Source: Streptococcus sp. 2342
GTDB taxonomy: Bacteria > Bacillota > Bacilli > Lactobacillales > Streptococcaceae
NCBI RefSeq assembly: GCF_013276795.1
Contig: NZ_VMLR01000003.1
Location: forward strand, 558,001-622,000
Direction of reading: 5' to 3'
DNA length: 64,000 bases
Shown piece after piece: positions 16,901 to 27,500 of this stretch. Made by a program: the position numbers and the translations under genes. Each line of letters begins with the position of its first letter. Within the stretch, counting starts at the first letter, position 1. The notes under the pieces were generated by a model. That model had not been told where the DNA came from. It searched no databases and was given only the letters and a program-made list of their open reading frames with translations.

Positions 16901-19900
16901 GTCAAGAAGACACAGCCAGCCTAGCAAAATTGGCTACTAACAGCCAGATTAGTAATGTAGCTGTAGAAGGTCAATTGACAGGTAGCAAGTCAGTTGCAGG
17001 TTTGGTAGCCAAGGCTCAAGATACAGAAATAACCAATAGTTCCTTTACAGGTAGCATTCAGGCTAAACATGCGGATTCTTCTCCTTACTATGTGGGAGGT
17101 ATAGCAGGACTCTTATCTGGTAATAAGGCTAAGATTGATAATGTAGCTGTTGATGCAAGTATTTCTAGCAATGCCCGCAACAATGACCAACTTGCTGGAG
17201 GTATTGTAGGGAAAGTTCAAGGTGGTGCTTTGGTCTCTCATGCGCTAGCAAATGGAACCATTCTCAATACGACAACCTACCCACGCGTCGGAGGTATAGC
17301 AGGTTCTACATGGCAAAATGGCCGTATCCATCATGTCGTTAGCATGGTCAATACTGGAGATGGCTATGCCATCACAGGAGACCAATATAAGGGAGCGGAC
17401 ATCGAAGACGCTAGCACTACCGTTGATAACAAGAAGGTAGATCTCTATGCGACCCCAATCACCCAAGATCAGGCTAGAGAAAAGGTTCAGTCATATGGTA
17501 TGACAGTGACGCTAGACGATACAGGTCAAACACTCAAGCCCAATCAGCACAGTGTGGACTATACTCGGTTAAGCCAAGGCCAAGCTAGTCGAAAAGTTGC
17601 TTATCACAATATTGAGAAATTGATGCCTTTCTACAACAAAGAGTTAGTGGTTCACTATGGAAATCAAGTCGATCCTACTGATAAGCTCTACTCCACAGAG
17701 CTGCTGGATGTTGTACCAATGAAGAACAATGATATCATCACAGATATTCAGGCCAATAAAGCAGCTATCAATAAGCTTATGTTGCATTTTGCTGATAATA
17801 CAATCAGCTATCTGGATGTCACCTACAAAGAAGATTTCAAAAATACACAGATTGCAGAATACAGCGTAGCAAGTAAAAACTTTATCTTTACACCGGAGGT
17901 CTTTTTATCTGACTATACGAAAGTGACCGATCAAGTTCTAGCAGATTTGCAAGGAGTCGAATATGACTCAGTAGCTATGAGAAGAGTTCTTGGCATTGAG
18001 GCAGATACTTCACTTGATCCGCTATATTTGGACAAAGAGTTTGAAAAAGTTAAGGCCAATATCGGTGAACATCTCCGGAAAGTGCTAGCCATGGACAAGT
18101 CTATCAATACGATGGGAGATAGTGTAGCAACCTACATCAGCGAAAAAATCGAGAATAACAAGGAAGCTTTCTTGCTTGGTTTGACCTACCTCAATCGCTG
18201 GTACAATATCAACTATGATCACATCAATACGAAGGATCTCAATACCTATAAGTTTGACTTTGATGGCAATAGCACAGCTTCAACCCTGGATACCATCATT
18301 GCCCTAGGTCAGAGTGGTATGGAAAATCTTAAGGCATCAAATAATCCAAGTGCCTATGAAACAACCCTGGCTGCTGCAAAAGGTCGCAAGACAGTGACTG
18401 ATTTACTAGAGTCTTACAGAAAACTTTTCCTACCAACTAAAACAAATAATGAATGGTTGAAGACAAATACTAAGGCCTATATCGTAGAGAGTAAGTCGGC
18501 TATTCCAGAAGTGCGTACCAAACAAGAGTCAGCTACACCAGATAGTAACTATAGGCTGGGAGTCTATGACCGTATTACGGCACCAAGTTGGAAATTAAAA
18601 AATATGCTCCTACCGCTATTGACATTGCCAGAAGAGGATGTTTATGTGATTTCAAACCTTTCTACCTTGGCCTTTGGTGGCTACGAACGCTACCGTGACC
18701 GTGTCAATAATACAGTCTTATCCGGAGAAGAACTCCGTCAGTATGTTCGTGGTAAGGTAGACCAGTCAGCTGAATGGCAACGAGACCACTATGATATCTG
18801 GTATCATCTTCTTTCACCAGAATACAAAGAAAAACTCTTCCGTTCAGTTATGGTTTCAGATGGCTTTGGTATGAAAGATAGCAATAGCAAGTATTACTGG
18901 GCTACCCTGTCTGATAAGGCAATTGCTTCTATTTACAATTTCTTTGGACCTACTGGTAAGTGGTATGGGGAGAGTAAAGGCGCCGGAGCCTATGCCAATG
19001 GTTCAGAGGTTCACTATGTCAGCGACCGCTTGTTGGATAAGTACGGAACATCTGTCTATACCCATGAAATGGTTCATAATTCTGACGGACATATTTACTT
19101 TGAAGGAAAAGGTCGTCGTGAAGGATTGGGAGCAGAGTTGTATGCCTTAGGACTGTTGCAATCTGCTGACAACCTAGATAAGGATGCTATTGTCTTGAAT
19201 ACTCTCTATAAAGGGGATAAGGATTCCCTAACTCGCTTGCATACTTATGACCCGACAAGTCGCTTCACATCAGCTGCAGCCTTGCAAGAGTATGTTCACG
19301 GTATGTACGATGTCTTGTACACCTTGGATGCTATGGAAGCCAATGCCATTCTAACTAAGTCTAATGATGTTAAGAAAAAATGGTTTAGAAAAATAGAGAA
19401 TTTCTACATTGAGGACAAGTACCATAAACAAACGCATGCTGGAAACTCTGTTCGCCCATTGACAGATGCTGAAGTAAGTAAGCTAACTAGTCTTGATGCC
19501 TTGATTGACAATGATATCATCAACCGTCGAGCTTACCGTGATAAGAGTGACTATACTCGTAATGGCTATCATCTTATCAACATGTTCTCACCGATTTATG
19601 CTGCCCTCAGCAATCCAAAGGGTGCGCCTGGTGACATCATGTTTAGAAAGACGGCCTATGAATTGTTAGCAGAAAAAGGTTACCAAGATGGGTTCTTACC
19701 ATATGTATCCAACCAATATGCAGAAGAAGCTAAACGAAATGGTGATATCACCTATTCAGATTGGCACCGAAAAGATGTTGGCCTCATCACTGATAGCCTC
19801 GTCTTGAAAAATGTCTTTGACAACCAATACGCTTCATGGGCTGATTTCAAGAAGGATATGTTTCATCAACGTATTCGTAAGCAAGAACAGTTGAAACCAA

Positions 19901-20130
19901 TTACCATTCAGTACGAACTTGGTGTGCCAAACAGTAGCAAGGAGATTACAATCCGTTCAGCTGCCCAAATGCAAGAACTGATCGATCAAGCAGTGGCAAA
20001 AGATGTGGCTAACATTGATCGTACGACAAGCCATGCTCCTGCAAGTTGGGTACACTTGTTAAAACAAAAAATCTACAATGCCTACCTACGTAGCACAGAT
20101 GATTTCAGAGAATCGATTTACAAACAATAA
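13996..20130 (+). CDS. ZmpB/ZmpC/Iga-family surface zinc metalloprotease (M26)
   Basis: This 2044-residue surface protease has the unusual layout of pneumococcal IgA1-type metalloproteases. A signal-like segment with NFSLRKLAVGLVSVAVA comes first, then an LPNTG motif near the N-terminus (residues 91-95) with a following membrane segment. Next is a Ser/Gln-rich region with nine 27-residue repeats (15025-15753), then a G5-like domain, an M26 N-terminal region with GGIAG/GGIVG repeats, and a C-terminal peptidase domain. Zinc residues are His1690, Glu1691 and His1694 (HEMVH), with Glu1714 exactly 20 residues after the motif. The frame is intact. Which paralogue it is (ZmpB, ZmpC, ZmpD or Iga) and which host protein it cuts cannot be settled here. 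Confidence 0.9.
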   Translation: MNFKTSGEERQNFSLRKLAVGLVSVAVACFFLMGTALQTVSAQESHTVSYNYVLESDLTDEEKTLLVTSLPQVAEETDATYYLVYRANQVLPNTGTSSPLGTVALVAGLSLLVVVVLKGRDGKSKISRFLLVSGLGSQLLSPTALALTSETLAAYNTQLSVQAGDALPAPVDIPGYTYLGYVENKPALSVPITSKPAESTGKEEFKSENIQSQEVATTHSAALTIRTEFVKQSNDSKSNIKNEDSSAVTTVYPKNKATSQQAKVIQSQDSKDSHAVKDEKPDQKQGLDPESVTNSSQTGGNQEQTNPVQPAPTRPKTEGEQEGTHSHVESQSQESNGTVVQAKGTQEPGHEGEALVQPAQPAYTDPISTQGTQESGHEGEALVQTEPPTYTGPISTQGTQESGHEGEALVQAEPPTYTDPISTQGTQEPDHEGEVLVQAEPPTYTDPISTQGTQESGHEGESLVQAEPPTYTEPISTQGTQELGHEGEALVQPAQPAYTGPISTQGTQELGHEGEALVQAEPPTYTGPISTQGTQESGHEGEALVQAEPPTYTDPISTQGTQESGHEGEALVQAEPPTYTGPISTQGTQESGHEGEAAVAEALPELPLTSSHRTVTETIPHETEEIEDATILKNRREIAQKGKDGLRTIEYEDYLVDGKVEASKEISRTELEPTKEIVKVGSLVKTKPTVEITNLVKEESKKAVAVNYHLDDPTSAFVKAKAQIYQNGTLVKEVNLKDPSVQQTIDGLDYYTPYTIKTYLTYNLGQSDQESTEVSTKDFQLDYKKIEIKDIDEVGLYGKEDGHYRRYLNLSEIPSDLSPYFVKVKSDKMKEMLLPVSSIKETTDGKYKITVAFNELVQEEGSTYKDNYSFTVDKQKQSKDGVYTSFKKLIAAMQDNLAGTFKLGTDMTADEVSLAKGQTSYVTGTFTGNLIGASDGKPFAIYDLKTALFDNLTKATVKDIDLKAVAIKSQEDTASLAKLATNSQISNVAVEGQLTGSKSVAGLVAKAQDTEITNSSFTGSIQAKHADSSPYYVGGIAGLLSGNKAKIDNVAVDASISSNARNNDQLAGGIVGKVQGGALVSHALANGTILNTTTYPRVGGIAGSTWQNGRIHHVVSMVNTGDGYAITGDQYKGADIEDASTTVDNKKVDLYATPITQDQAREKVQSYGMTVTLDDTGQTLKPNQHSVDYTRLSQGQASRKVAYHNIEKLMPFYNKELVVHYGNQVDPTDKLYSTELLDVVPMKNNDIITDIQANKAAINKLMLHFADNTISYLDVTYKEDFKNTQIAEYSVASKNFIFTPEVFLSDYTKVTDQVLADLQGVEYDSVAMRRVLGIEADTSLDPLYLDKEFEKVKANIGEHLRKVLAMDKSINTMGDSVATYISEKIENNKEAFLLGLTYLNRWYNINYDHINTKDLNTYKFDFDGNSTASTLDTIIALGQSGMENLKASNNPSAYETTLAAAKGRKTVTDLLESYRKLFLPTKTNNEWLKTNTKAYIVESKSAIPEVRTKQESATPDSNYRLGVYDRITAPSWKLKNMLLPLLTLPEEDVYVISNLSTLAFGGYERYRDRVNNTVLSGEELRQYVRGKVDQSAEWQRDHYDIWYHLLSPEYKEKLFRSVMVSDGFGMKDSNSKYYWATLSDKAIASIYNFFGPTGKWYGESKGAGAYANGSEVHYVSDRLLDKYGTSVYTHEMVHNSDGHIYFEGKGRREGLGAELYALGLLQSADNLDKDAIVLNTLYKGDKDSLTRLHTYDPTSRFTSAAALQEYVHGMYDVLYTLDAMEANAILTKSNDVKKKWFRKIENFYIEDKYHKQTHAGNSVRPLTDAEVSKLTSLDALIDNDIINRRAYRDKSDYTRNGYHLINMFSPIYAALSNPKGAPGDIMFRKTAYELLAEKGYQDGFLPYVSNQYAEEAKRNGDITYSDWHRKDVGLITDSLVLKNVFDNQYASWADFKKDMFHQRIRKQEQLKPITIQYELGVPNSSKEITIRSAAQMQELIDQAVAKDVANIDRTTSHAPASWVHLLKQKIYNAYLRSTDDFRESIYKQ
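15025..15786 (+). repeat. 81-bp tandem repeat in the metalloprotease gene
   Basis: Nine full 81-base units encode GTQESGHEGEALVQ followed by either AEPPTYTxPISTQ or PAQPAYTxPISTQ, and a partial tenth unit follows. Two sequence classes (PAQPAY in units 1 and 6, -EPPTY in the others) recur, which suggests block duplication. Confidence 0.95.
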
Positions 20131-20257
20131 GAAAACTCCCTCAAGCTATCCTGTCTAAGTCAGTCTATCTTGCAGATGGTCAGTCTTTGTGATAGCATAA
20201 CATAAAGTCCTTTTGATGGGGAACTTGCTAGGAAATCCCCAAGCATTGTAACGGATG

Positions 20258-20295
20258 AACCACCCTCGCCTTTTTGTGAGGGTGGTTTTCCTTTG
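20258..20295 (+). terminator. Intrinsic terminator after the metalloprotease gene
   Basis: AACCACCCTC and GAGGGTGGTT form a ten-pair stem, followed by TTTCCTTTG. It lies 128 bases after the metalloprotease stop. The stretch between the stop and this hairpin shows no gene. Confidence 0.75.
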
Positions 20296-20328
20296 TAAGC
20301 AGAAAATAAGAGAGAAAGAGTCTATAGC

Positions 20329-20784
20329 ATGTCGAGAATTGTCACCATTCATCCAGCCAAGGAAATCCATCGCTATGGCTTTGAGAGCCCCCAGGTCTAT
20401 CGAGCACGTATCGCACGACATCTGGGTTTGGAATATGTTTACCTTGTATCGAGTCCTCAGCTTCGTCCTGATTGGAAGAAAGACTTGATTAAGTTAGGGT
20501 TTTTAGAAAAAGAACTGATTTTCGTCCCTCATATTTTTTCGGATATGGAGCAGGCGGACTATGGTCAGTCAAAGGCAGAAAATATCGTCCTAGCGGCTCA
20601 CTATTCACTAGGGAAAGTGGCCCAAAGCTACCGCAAACTATTAGATAGAACTTATAGGATATTGGGAATTCTAGTCACCCTATTGCTCTACTTCTGCTTG
20701 GTTTCCTGAATTGCCTATCGGAAAAAAAGAAGAGAAGAGGCCTTAGCTCAGATTTATCCGGAGACTATGACACATCATTTTTAA
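20329..20784 (+). pseudogene. Small membrane protein gene interrupted by TGA
   Basis: An ATG frame of 126 codons ends in TGA at 20707-20709, inside a hydrophobic stretch (GILVTLLLYFCLVS). The same frame then continues for 24 codons with a basic membrane-flanking tail (IAYRKKRREEALAQIYPE) and ends at 20784. A single TGG-to-TGA change would explain this, placing Trp at a membrane boundary. The first 85 residues (YGFESPQVYRARIARHLGLE) look soluble and faintly resemble the start of some glycosyltransferases, so the frame may itself be an old fusion. I do not recognise the family. Confidence 0.6.
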
Positions 20785-20797
20785 GCAATGATAGTGC

Positions 20798-21152
20798 TTA
20801 AATTTGAAGGATTCGGCTAAGCATAGAAGTCGTTTCAAGGTAAAGAAACTTAGAAAGTTTTTGAAAGTCAGATTTCTTCATTTTCCATCCGCAATCAGGG
20901 AAAGATGGGGCGTCGTAGTCCAGTTTAGCAATGATTTCTTTATGTAAAACTCTATTAACAACATCCATCATTTTGATATTAGGGTCTTTAATGTCCAGTA
21001 ATTTTGTGATAAAAAGTATTTGTTCCATTTGATTCTTTCTAATGAGTTGTTTAGTTGCTTTTCGTGATAGCTCCTATGGGGCTTTTTTTCTACAACAAAA
21101 TAGGCTCTATAATCTCTATAGGGGATTTAGCTGCTATAAATATTATGGAGCC
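20798..21152 (-). mobile_element. IS1167-like (ISL3 family) remnant, copy 2
   Basis: The reverse strand at 20798-21028 encodes 76 residues with HKEIIAKLDYDAPSFPDCGW, homologous to the fragment at 13378-13611. The non-coding end (21029-21152) is also homologous, including CTACAACAAAATAGGCTC and a closing hairpin at 21103-21152. One cysteine of the zinc ribbon is lost (SFPDCG instead of SCPDCG). It is truncated at a similar point to copy 1. Confidence 0.8.
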
Positions 21153-21186
21153 AAAAGTTGAAGACACTATGTCTTAACTTTTTTTG
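21153..21186 (+). terminator. Terminator-like hairpin next to IS remnant copy 2
   Basis: AAAAGTT-AAGACA and TGTCTT-AACTTTT pair, with one bulged G, and T residues follow. Confidence 0.55.
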
Positions 21187-21384
21187 ATTTCGAAACATCT
21201 CCTTATAAGGTAAATTTAAGTTACTGCTGTTATTCTTAGGGGCACGTGTTTCAATACAATACTCTTTAAGCGTATTTAAATTGGTTTTATACTAAAGCAT
21301 TGATCATCGTTAATGAAAAATAGAAAGATTTCTAATAAAATTAAAAAACACTCATTCAAACTCAATAATTACCAGCTATAATAC

Positions 21385-21413
21385 TTGAACGGAACAAGTG
21401 TTAATGTTATAAT
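21385..21413 (+). promoter_or_regulatory. Promoter of the giant LPxTG adhesin
   Basis: TTGAAC and TATAAT are spaced by exactly 17 bases. The predicted start near 21420 gives a leader of about 140 bases to the ATG at 21559. Confidence 0.8.
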
Positions 21414-21486
21414 GAGCTATAGTGTTTAGAATCATATAGCAATCTTTTTTAAGATGTTCTCCTCTTAATATTACTAAAAAATTTAA

Positions 21487-21495
21487 GGGGGGGGG
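21487..21495 (+). repeat. Homopolymeric G9 tract in the adhesin leader
   Basis: Nine consecutive G residues lie between the promoter and the ribosome site (AAGGAGG at 21543-21549). The rest of 21187-21558 is AT-rich with no gene seen. Confidence 0.85.
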
Positions 21496-21558
21496 CTTTT
21501 TATTTGCCCTAATGCTTTAAATCAACACGAATAAAATAAATCAAGGAGGTTGAATCTC

Positions 21559-24500
21559 ATGAAGAGAGGTCAACAAGATTTTCGAACGGAGAAATATATT
21601 CGTTATGGTATCCGGAAGTATAGCTTTGGAGCAGCATCGGTAGCAATTGCAGCTGGTTTGATGTTTCTTGGAGCTGGTGCGGTATCAGCAACGGAAGTTC
21701 AAGGTGCAGAAGCATCAGTAGCTGCAACGTCTCCAGCTGGAAAAACTGATCAAGATACTGCAGAAGCGAAACCTGAGACTACAAAAGCTGCAGAAGTTAA
21801 ACCAGAAACTAAAGCAGAAGAAGCTCCGAAAGAAGTAGTAGCTCCGAAATTGGATAAGACTCAATTAGAATCTTATGTTAACCAGGTAGCAGAAAATATA
21901 GCTGCAGGCAAATATGCAAACAAGACAGACGAAAGTTTGGCTCTTTTGAATGCAGATTTGGAAGCGGCAAAAGCAGCTCTTTCAAGTGCTAATAGTCAAG
22001 ATGAGTTAAAAGCTGCTTACAACAAACTTGTAACAACTGTAAACTCAAAACTACAAAACAAACCAGTTGAGAAAAAAGCAGCTCCAGCAGTTGATACTAC
22101 AAATGGTAAAGAAACTGTAGGGAAGAAAGCGGAAAATACTGAGAAAAAATCTGACTCAAACGCAATTGAAAACACTGGTTCTAAAGATGAACGTAATGGT
22201 AAAAAACTAGTCCAAGGTTCACACTTACGTTCAGCTAATGAAGGGTACACAGCTGCATCTAAAGAGTTAAGAAAAAAAAATGGTGAATTTCTTGGTTCTA
22301 CAGGTAAATCTTATCAAGTATTAGATGGGAATAATCAATATAGAATTTATGTTCATGGATATCAATCTGATAACACTGATGTGCGTGCAGCTGCTAATGG
22401 AAAAGCTGGGACTAGTGGACGTACAGATATTCCTCTGTCAAAAACAGAAGCTCAGAAACTTGGACGAGAAGCAGAATTATGGAAAGATAAAATTCGTCCT
22501 ACAGGAAAAGCTAATGGGCCTACAACATGGGGAGCTGGGGGAGCGTATGAATACATAGCTACAGAAATCTATGGTTATACTTATGAACAAGGAAATCATT
22601 ATGTATATATTACAAATGCTAAAAATCGTTTTAGGTTATCACCGGAAGCAGAAGCAGCAGGATATAGTATTACAGACATAAAACTTACAAATATGGTTCC
22701 TGGTACTGTGTATAATGCAAACTCAGATACAGTTGAGGGATATGTAGCATCAAGTCTTCAAAATGGTGTTTATGATATGCGTTACCAAGTTACTGTTACT
22801 AAACCAGATAAGTCTACTCAAGTAATTGATTTTCGTAACTTAACAGCAGGATGGGTTGGATGGCAAGATTCATCTGCACCGGTTATTCAAGGGTCTTCTA
22901 AGTTAGTTACAATTGGGGATAACGTTAGCCATGATATTAAATATATTGATAACGATGGTGTGACTAGAGATAATCGAACAAACTATACTCGAAATGGTGA
23001 AAGGCTAAAAGCAGGATCACAAACAGCTCCGTCAAATAACCGACAAGCATCATTCACCGCAATAGATGGAACTGTACTTACTACAGAATATAGTAAAGAA
23101 ACTAAAAATTCACCACAAACATTCACAGCGCATACATCCCTAAACGGTGACTATACAGGAAGACAAACTTCGATAAATGATGTTGTACCAGGATTAAATT
23201 ATGATCCTAAGACAGGGCTGATTACTGGAACAGCAAATGAAGCTGGTATTTTCACAGCAGCTGTTTATGCCAAAGACTACAATAATACAACCAATGCAAC
23301 AAATCAGGATTGGAATATGTATGGTCAAGAAGCTCATGAAAATATTACAATTGCAGTAGCACCTAAGATTACGGTTAAGAATGTTGAAGCTTACGCAACA
23401 AATGTTTCTGTGACAATTTCAAAAAGTGCTAACAAAGCGGAAATTACAATGCCGGATGGAACAGTTACAAAACTTGTAGTTAAAGATGGCAACTGGACAG
23501 TAGATGCAGGTACTACTAATACAGCAGTACAAGAAGGTACGGTATTAGGAGTAGCATCTACAACAGAAGATTCAACTCTTAACTTAACTGTAAGACCAGA
23601 ATCTACAAAATACGTTGGTGTTGATAGTATTGCAGCAAAAGCTACTACAGATAAAGTACGTGCAAATTTACAGCGTGAAGTTGTTAAAGTAAAAGATAAA
23701 GATAATAATGAATATACAGCTACTTTCAATAGTGCAACAGGTAAATACAATCTTCCAAATGAAAATGCATATGTACTAAAAGAGAATGTAGATAGAACTA
23801 CAACATTAACAGAACGTCGTGTCTATACAGATGCAAAAGCAGATGGTAGTGTGGATTACATCGTTTACGAATTTACTCGTACATGGACTACAACTTCAAA
23901 TGCAGCTACTTTAACAGAAAAAGTTGCAGAAATCCGTAAAAACGGAGAAGTAAAATCGGTGGATGATGTAAGGCGTACAGTTACTACTTTACCAAAAGCT
24001 CAGACAGCTGATACAACAGGTGTTACTGTAACTGTGAATTATGATTCAGTAACAGATAAATGGACTGCTTCTGATGGTTCGGCTGTTACTGCAGAAAAAT
24101 CAAATGCAGGATGGAAGATTTCTACAGATTCTGGATTTAAAGGGTATATTGCATACCGTGAAGCATCTTCCACAGATGTAGCATCAATTCAAAATGCTAA
24201 ACCAACAGGGACTTCAGCAAGTTATTCAGAAGCAAAAGGTACATCAGTAGACTTAATTAAATCTACTAAAGCAAATGTAGCATTTGCAGATACAATCGAT
24301 GATAAAACATCAGCAACAGATTCTGATACTATCAAAACAAAAGTAACAGTAACTGCACCAGATGGAAGTGAAAAGGAATTTAATACAGCGCAAACTGAAG
24401 AAGCTGCTTACATCCAGGCTCAACGTACTGCTGCTGAAAAAACAAAAGCAGCAACTGCAGCAATTGAGAATTATCAAACTTCAGAAAATGAGCTTGCTCG

Positions 24501-27500
24501 TCTTCAAGAGTTAGTAGATCGTCAAGTGAAAATCTTAGCGGATGCTGAATCAGCATTAGCTAACTTAAAACTACGCACTATTTCACAAACAGCGCAAGAT
24601 TTAGCGGAGAAGAAAGTCCAATTAGTAAAAGAATATAAAGCATCATTAGAAGAAAAACTAAATGAAGCGAAAACATCACTACCTATAGCAAAAGCTAAAG
24701 TGACTACAGCGCGCCAAGAAGTTTTAGAAGCTGAAAAAACAGTAGAAATAGCACGTGCAGCCCTTAAAACAGCTGCAGAAGCAAACCTAGCTAAAGCTAA
24801 CGCTTATGTATTATCTCAAAAAGGACGCTACAAAGTAACAGTAAGTGCAGTAGATTCAAACGGTGTTGTAACAACTCCAACAGTAGATGGAACAGATGCA
24901 GGTGCAGTAACAGAAGACGCAGTAGCAGAAACAACTTACTACATCGTAGTAACAGATCCAGAGAAATCATCAGGAGCTCAAGGTCAAAAACAAACTGACT
25001 CAATGGAAGATAATTTCAATGATGGAAAAGAAGGGACTACAGTATCAGATTACAAATTAGTCAATCCAAAAACAGGAGCTAAAGTTGAATCTGTAACAAC
25101 TGATCAAGGAACTTACACTGTAGATCCAACGACAGGTGAAGTATCATTTACACCAGTTGAAGGATTTGTTGGAACAGCTACACCGATGAAAGTTTCAGCG
25201 AATGTAACATTCAACGATGAATCAGGAACTCCAGTAACAGTAGCGGTAGAAAATGCATATACACCAACTGTATACGGAATTGCACCATCTTCAGATGAGA
25301 CTACAGGAAAACAAGGACAAACTCAAACTTCTAAATCAGGAAAAGATCGCTTCTCTGAATTAAATACAACAGCTAACACTCCAGATAGAACTAATGTAGA
25401 CTGGGCAACAGCGGCATACTCACTAGAAGGTGCTAATGAAAAAGGTGAAGTTGAAGTCGAAGGAGAAGGAACGTATTCAATCGATTCAACAACAGGTGTA
25501 GTAACATTTAAACCACTTCCAACATTTAAAGGAGAGGGTAGAGGTGTTAATGTACAGGTATCCGTAATGGCAACTGACTCAGAAGGAAATCAAGTTCCAG
25601 TTACATCAAAAGGGAAATACACACCAACAGTAACAGGCGTAACGCCAACAGCTAAAGAAGCTACTTCAACAGGAATCCAAGGTGAAACACAAAAAGGAAT
25701 ACCAACATTCACAGCAGGAGATGTAGAAGTACCTATTAAAGATAATTCAGCAGTTCTTCTTGATAAACAAGGCAATCCAGTAGCTGCAGGAACTGCAGTA
25801 AATGCTGAAGATGCAAATGGAAACAAAGTCGGAGAATATACAATTGATCCAACATCAAATACTGTAACATTTACACCAACGGATAAGGCTTATGTGGGTA
25901 AAGTATTACCAGCAAATGTACAAGCAGAAGATGTAAATGGAACAACCGTTAAAACAACTTACACTCCAACAATCGTAGGAGTTAAACCAACAGCAACACC
26001 TGCAGAATCAACAAACATTCAAGGTGAAGTACAATCAGGAGTTGTAGCCTTTGCTCCAGGTAAAGCAACAATTTCAGGTACAGAAAAAACAGTAGCGCTT
26101 AAAGAAAATTCAGCTAAGTTATTAAATGCTGATGGAAGCGTACCGACTGAAGCGACAGTACCAGCTTATAAAGAGGACGGAGTTACTCAAGTAGGAACAT
26201 ACTCAATCGACCCAGCAACAAACACAGTAACATTCACACCGACTGATAAAACTTATACAGGTAAGGTATTACCAGCAAATGTACAAGCGGAAGATGTAAA
26301 TGGCTCAACTGTTAAAACAACTTACACACCACATATCGTAGGTGTAGCACCGACAGCAGATCCAGCTACATCAACAGATGTACAAGGTGTAGAACAATCT
26401 AAAGAAGTAACATTCGTACCAGGTAAAGCGGATGTTAATGGAACTGAAAAAACAGCAGCAATCGATCCTTTATCATATAAGGTACTAGGAGAAAATGGAC
26501 AACCAGCTGATGAAGTAGAAGCAAAAGATCCAAATGGAAAAGTAGTAGGTAAATTTACAGTTAAGAATGTAGATGGAAAAGCAGTGGCTGTATTTACACC
26601 AACTGACAAAACTTATGTAGGAGCTGTTAAACCAGTAACTGTTCAAGCGGCAGATACAAATGGAACGACAGTTACAACAACTTACACACCAACTATTACG
26701 CCAATCAGACCAACAGGAACACCTGTAGCAACAGAAGGAATTCAAGGTGCTGAGCAAAGCGGAACACCAACATTCACTCAAGGTAGTGACAAAGTTCCAA
26801 TGAAGATTGATGCAGACCAACCAGCGAAATTAGTAGATCCAGAAACTGGAAATCCAACAGATAAAACAACAATTCCAGCAAAAGACGCTAAAGGAAATAC
26901 AGTTGGAACATACGCAATCAAACCAACCACTGGAGAAGTAACATTCACACCAAATAAAGATTTCGCAGGAACACCAGTACCAGCGACAGTTGAAGCAAAA
27001 GATGCGAATGGAACACCAGCGACAGCTAAGTACACACCAACAGTTAAACCTGCGACACCAACAGCAACAGACGCTGTGACAGAAGATGTCCAAGGTGCAA
27101 CGCAAGAAGCAACTCCAGTATTCATAACAGGGAAAGCAACTGTTAACGGTACAGAAGTAGAAGTTCCATTAGATAACAACGTACCAGCTAAATTAATCGA
27201 TCCTGCGACTAAACAACCTACAGACGAAAAATCTGTTAAAGTACCAAACGAAGGAACATACACAATTGATGAGAATGGAAAAGTAACATTCACACCAGAA
27301 AAAACATTCACAGGTAAAACTGCAGGAATTGATGTACGTCGTGTAGATACAAATGGAACACCAGCAACAGCTAAGTACACACCAGTTGTAAGACCAGCAA
27401 CACCAACAAGCTCAGATGTAGTAACAACAAATGTTCAAGGTGCAACTCAAGAAGGAACGCCAACATTTAAAGGTGGAAAAGTAACGATTAACGGTCAAGA

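Noticed and set aside
21260..21290. CiaR-type direct repeat TTTAAG-n5-TTTAAG
   Set aside because: The second half is TTTAAA and the spacing is four, so the match is poor.
21550..21558. TTG start for the giant adhesin
   Set aside because: AAGGAGG directly abuts it, leaving no spacing, while ATG 21559 is at the right distance.
26778..27380. Reverse-strand frame of 200 codons inside the adhesin gene
   Set aside because: It is the mirror of Thr/Pro/Val-rich repeat codons and encodes a matching low-complexity sequence. No start signals are present.
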